Shown: positions 62,377 to 64,000 of the stretch, piece by piece | How positions within the stretch are numbered: position 1 is the stretch's first letter | Layout: the number at the start of each line of letters is the position of its first letter | Source: Streptomyces sp. SBT349 | Lineage (GTDB): Bacteria > Actinomycetota > Actinomycetes > Streptomycetales > Streptomycetaceae | Length of the DNA: 64,000 bases | Assembly (NCBI RefSeq): GCF_001083795.1 | Contig: NZ_LAVK01000001.1 | Coordinates: forward strand, 21,159-85,158 | Direction: 5' to 3' | Position numbers and translations under genes: made by a program | Notes under the pieces: generated by a model | Seen by the model: the letters and a program-made list of their open reading frames with translations, nothing else | What the model was told of the DNA's origin: nothing | Databases searched by the model: none

Positions 62377-63984
62377 GTGCCGCACAACCCCTCCGCATGG
62401 TGGCGGACCGCTGCCATCTACCAGGTCTATGTCCGCAGCTTCGCCGACGGCGACGGAGACGGCACCGGTGACCTCGCCGGCGTCCGCGCCCGGCTGCCGT
62501 ACCTGGCCTCACTCGGGGTCGAGGCGCTGTGGTTCACACCCTGGTACGTCTCCCCGCTCGCCGACGGCGGGTACGACGTGACGGACTACCGCGCCATCGA
62601 CCCGGCGTTCGGCACCCTGGACGAGGCGGAGAAGCTGATCTCCGAGGCGCGCCAGCTCGGTCTGCGGACCATCGTCGACGTCGTCCCCAACCATGTCTCG
62701 GACGAGCACCCGTGGTTCCGCGAGGCGCTCGCCGCACTGCCGGGCAGCCCGGAGCGCGACCTCTTCCACTTCCGCCCCGGCCGCGGTCCCCGCGGCGACG
62801 AGCCGCCCAACGCCTGGCGCTCGGAGTTCGGCGGCCCGGCGTGGAGCCGGACCAAGGCCGAGGACGGCAGCCCGGGGGAGTGGTACCTCCACCTCTTCGC
62901 GCCGGGACAGCCGGACCTCAACTGGTCCCACCCGCGCGTCCGCGAGGAGCACGAGGACATCCTCCGCTTCTGGTTCGACCGCGGCGCCGCCGGGATCCGC
63001 ATCGACTCCGCCGCCCTGCTCGCCAAGGACCCGGACCTGCCGGACTTCGATCCGGCCCGCGACCCCCACCCCTATGTGGACCGCGACGAGCTGCACGACA
63101 TCTACCGCTCCTGGCGGGCCGTCGCCGACCGGTACGACGGCGTGCTGATCGGCGAGCTGTGGCTGCCCGACGTCGAGCGCTTCGCCCGGTACCTGCGCTC
63201 CGACGAGCTGCACACCGCGTTCAACTTCGACTTCCTCTCCTGCCCCTGGGAGCCGGAGCGGCTGCGCGACTCCGTCAACTCCACGCTGGCCGCCCACTCC
63301 GGCGTCGGGGCGCCCGCCACCTGGGTGCTGTGCAACCACGACGTCACCCGCACGGTCACCCGGTACGGCCGCGAGGAGACCGGGTTCGCCTTCGCGGCCA
63401 AGCGCTTCGACACCCCCACCGACCTGGAGCTCGGCACCCGCAGGGCCCGCGCCGCCGCCCTCCTGAGCCTCGCCCTGCCCGGCGCGGTCTACCTGTACCA
63501 GGGCGAGGAACTCGGCCTGCCCGAGGCGGACATCCCGCGGGACCGCATCGCCGACCCCATGCACTCCAGGTCGGGCGGCGTCGACCCGGGCCGCGACGGC
63601 TGCCGCGTTCCGCTGCCCTGGGAGGGGACCGAACCGCCCTACGGCTTCGGCGGCGCCGACCCCTGGCTGCCCCAGCCAGGGGACTGGGCGCCCTACACCG
63701 CCGCACGGCAGGAGGCCGACCCGGACTCCATGCTCGCCCTCTACCGCACCGCCCTGCGGCTGCGGCGCGGCTGGAGCGCGGCCCCCGGCGCGGAGGAGCT
63801 GACCTGGCTGGACGCCCAGCCGGGCCTGCTCGCCTTCGCCCGCGGCGACGGGCTGATCTGTGCCGTCAACCTGGCGGCGGAGCCTGCCCGGCTCCCCGCC
63901 CACACAGCCGTCCTGCTCAGCAGTGGCCCCCTGGACGACGCGGGCCTGCTGCCGCCGGACACGGCCGCCTGGCTGCGGGGCTGA
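62377..63984 (+). CDS. Alpha-glucosidase, glycoside hydrolase family 13
   Basis: Cytoplasmic GH13 enzyme (alpha-glucosidase or oligo-1,6-glucosidase type), 535 residues, GTG at 62377 after GAAAGGA. Conserved regions: AAIYQVYVRSFADGDGDGTG, region I DVVPNHVSDEHPW, region II AAGIRIDSAALL with the nucleophile Asp, region III LIGELWLPD with the acid/base Glu, and region IV VLCNHDVTRTVTR with the third Asp. The calcium-site-like DGDGDGTGD is present. It should hydrolyse the sugar brought in by the preceding transporter. The gene is complete, ending 16 nt before the window edge. Confidence 0.93.
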   Translation: MPHNPSAWWRTAAIYQVYVRSFADGDGDGTGDLAGVRARLPYLASLGVEALWFTPWYVSPLADGGYDVTDYRAIDPAFGTLDEAEKLISEARQLGLRTIVDVVPNHVSDEHPWFREALAALPGSPERDLFHFRPGRGPRGDEPPNAWRSEFGGPAWSRTKAEDGSPGEWYLHLFAPGQPDLNWSHPRVREEHEDILRFWFDRGAAGIRIDSAALLAKDPDLPDFDPARDPHPYVDRDELHDIYRSWRAVADRYDGVLIGELWLPDVERFARYLRSDELHTAFNFDFLSCPWEPERLRDSVNSTLAAHSGVGAPATWVLCNHDVTRTVTRYGREETGFAFAAKRFDTPTDLELGTRRARAAALLSLALPGAVYLYQGEELGLPEADIPRDRIADPMHSRSGGVDPGRDGCRVPLPWEGTEPPYGFGGADPWLPQPGDWAPYTAARQEADPDSMLALYRTALRLRRGWSAAPGAEELTWLDAQPGLLAFARGDGLICAVNLAAEPARLPAHTAVLLSSGPLDDAGLLPPDTAAWLRG

Positions 63985-64000
63985 CCCGTCGCGGCCGGGG

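Overview
The window is about 73% G+C with strongly GC-biased third codon positions. It is a stretch of core chromosome from Streptomyces or a very close relative. The diagnostic content is recA-recX, gluABCD with a flanking two-component system, miaB, miaA, dapF, an RSH-type (p)ppGpp gene, hflX, lexA diverging from nrdR-nrdJ, rnhB, recQ, the sporulation regulator whiH, the principal sigma factor hrdB, and parE. This order matches what I recall of the S. coelicolor recA-to-parE region.

Layout. 1-2755: 5' part of an Lhr helicase (runs off the left edge), a small DUF3046 gene, then recA-recX with LexA-type and LexA-independent damage promoter elements. 2752-7745 (minus): gluA-gluB-gluC-gluD glutamate uptake operon followed by a flavin monooxygenase. 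8001-10163: divergent response regulator and histidine kinase (GluR/GluK-like). 10126-14300 (minus): GH38 alpha-mannosidase and a lone TAXI-type binding protein. 14380-23482: miaB, an extradiol-dioxygenase-like protein, miaA, a membrane protein, dapF, rshA, hflX. 23552-28206: a TetR gene, about 1 kb with no clear gene, then a small SARP regulator, panD and an acidic trypsin-like lipoprotein. 28207-32656: a compact NIS-siderophore operon (IucA/IucC synthetase, acyltransferase, second IucA/IucC synthetase) preceded by three tandem 14-bp repeats. 32739-39525: a DinG-like helicase, lexA, nrdR, nrdJ. 39620-48129: secreted beta-propeller, oxidoreductase, YdbC-like protein, phosphatase, rnhB, a RecQ-phosphoribosyltransferase fusion, a DUF4192 protein and a Nudix/NrtR-like protein. 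48226-57002: ABC ATPase-permease fusion, whiH, hrdB, a serine protease, a small zinc-ribbon gene, parE. 57015-63984: an iron-box-controlled sucrase/ferredoxin-like protein, then a LacI regulator and a sugar ABC uptake operon without its own ATPase, ending in a GH13 alpha-glucosidase.

Themes. DNA damage response is concentrated here: recA, recX, lexA, a DinG-like helicase, Lhr, RecQ and nucleotide supply through NrdJ. recA, the DinG-like gene and, more weakly, lhr share a promoter motif resembling the LexA-independent PafBC-type element of actinobacteria. Several genes look leaderless, with a TANNNT box 6-9 nt before the start codon. Convergent pairs are separated by long perfect hairpins or overlap at their 3' ends.

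The part most likely to hold undescribed biology is 24-33 kb: SARP, panD, protease and a two-synthetase siderophore operon that lacks the usual amine-producing decarboxylase and hydroxylase and has no visible iron box. No tRNA, rRNA, CRISPR array, insertion sequence or prophage was recognised. All functions are inferred by reading the sequence; no database search was run.
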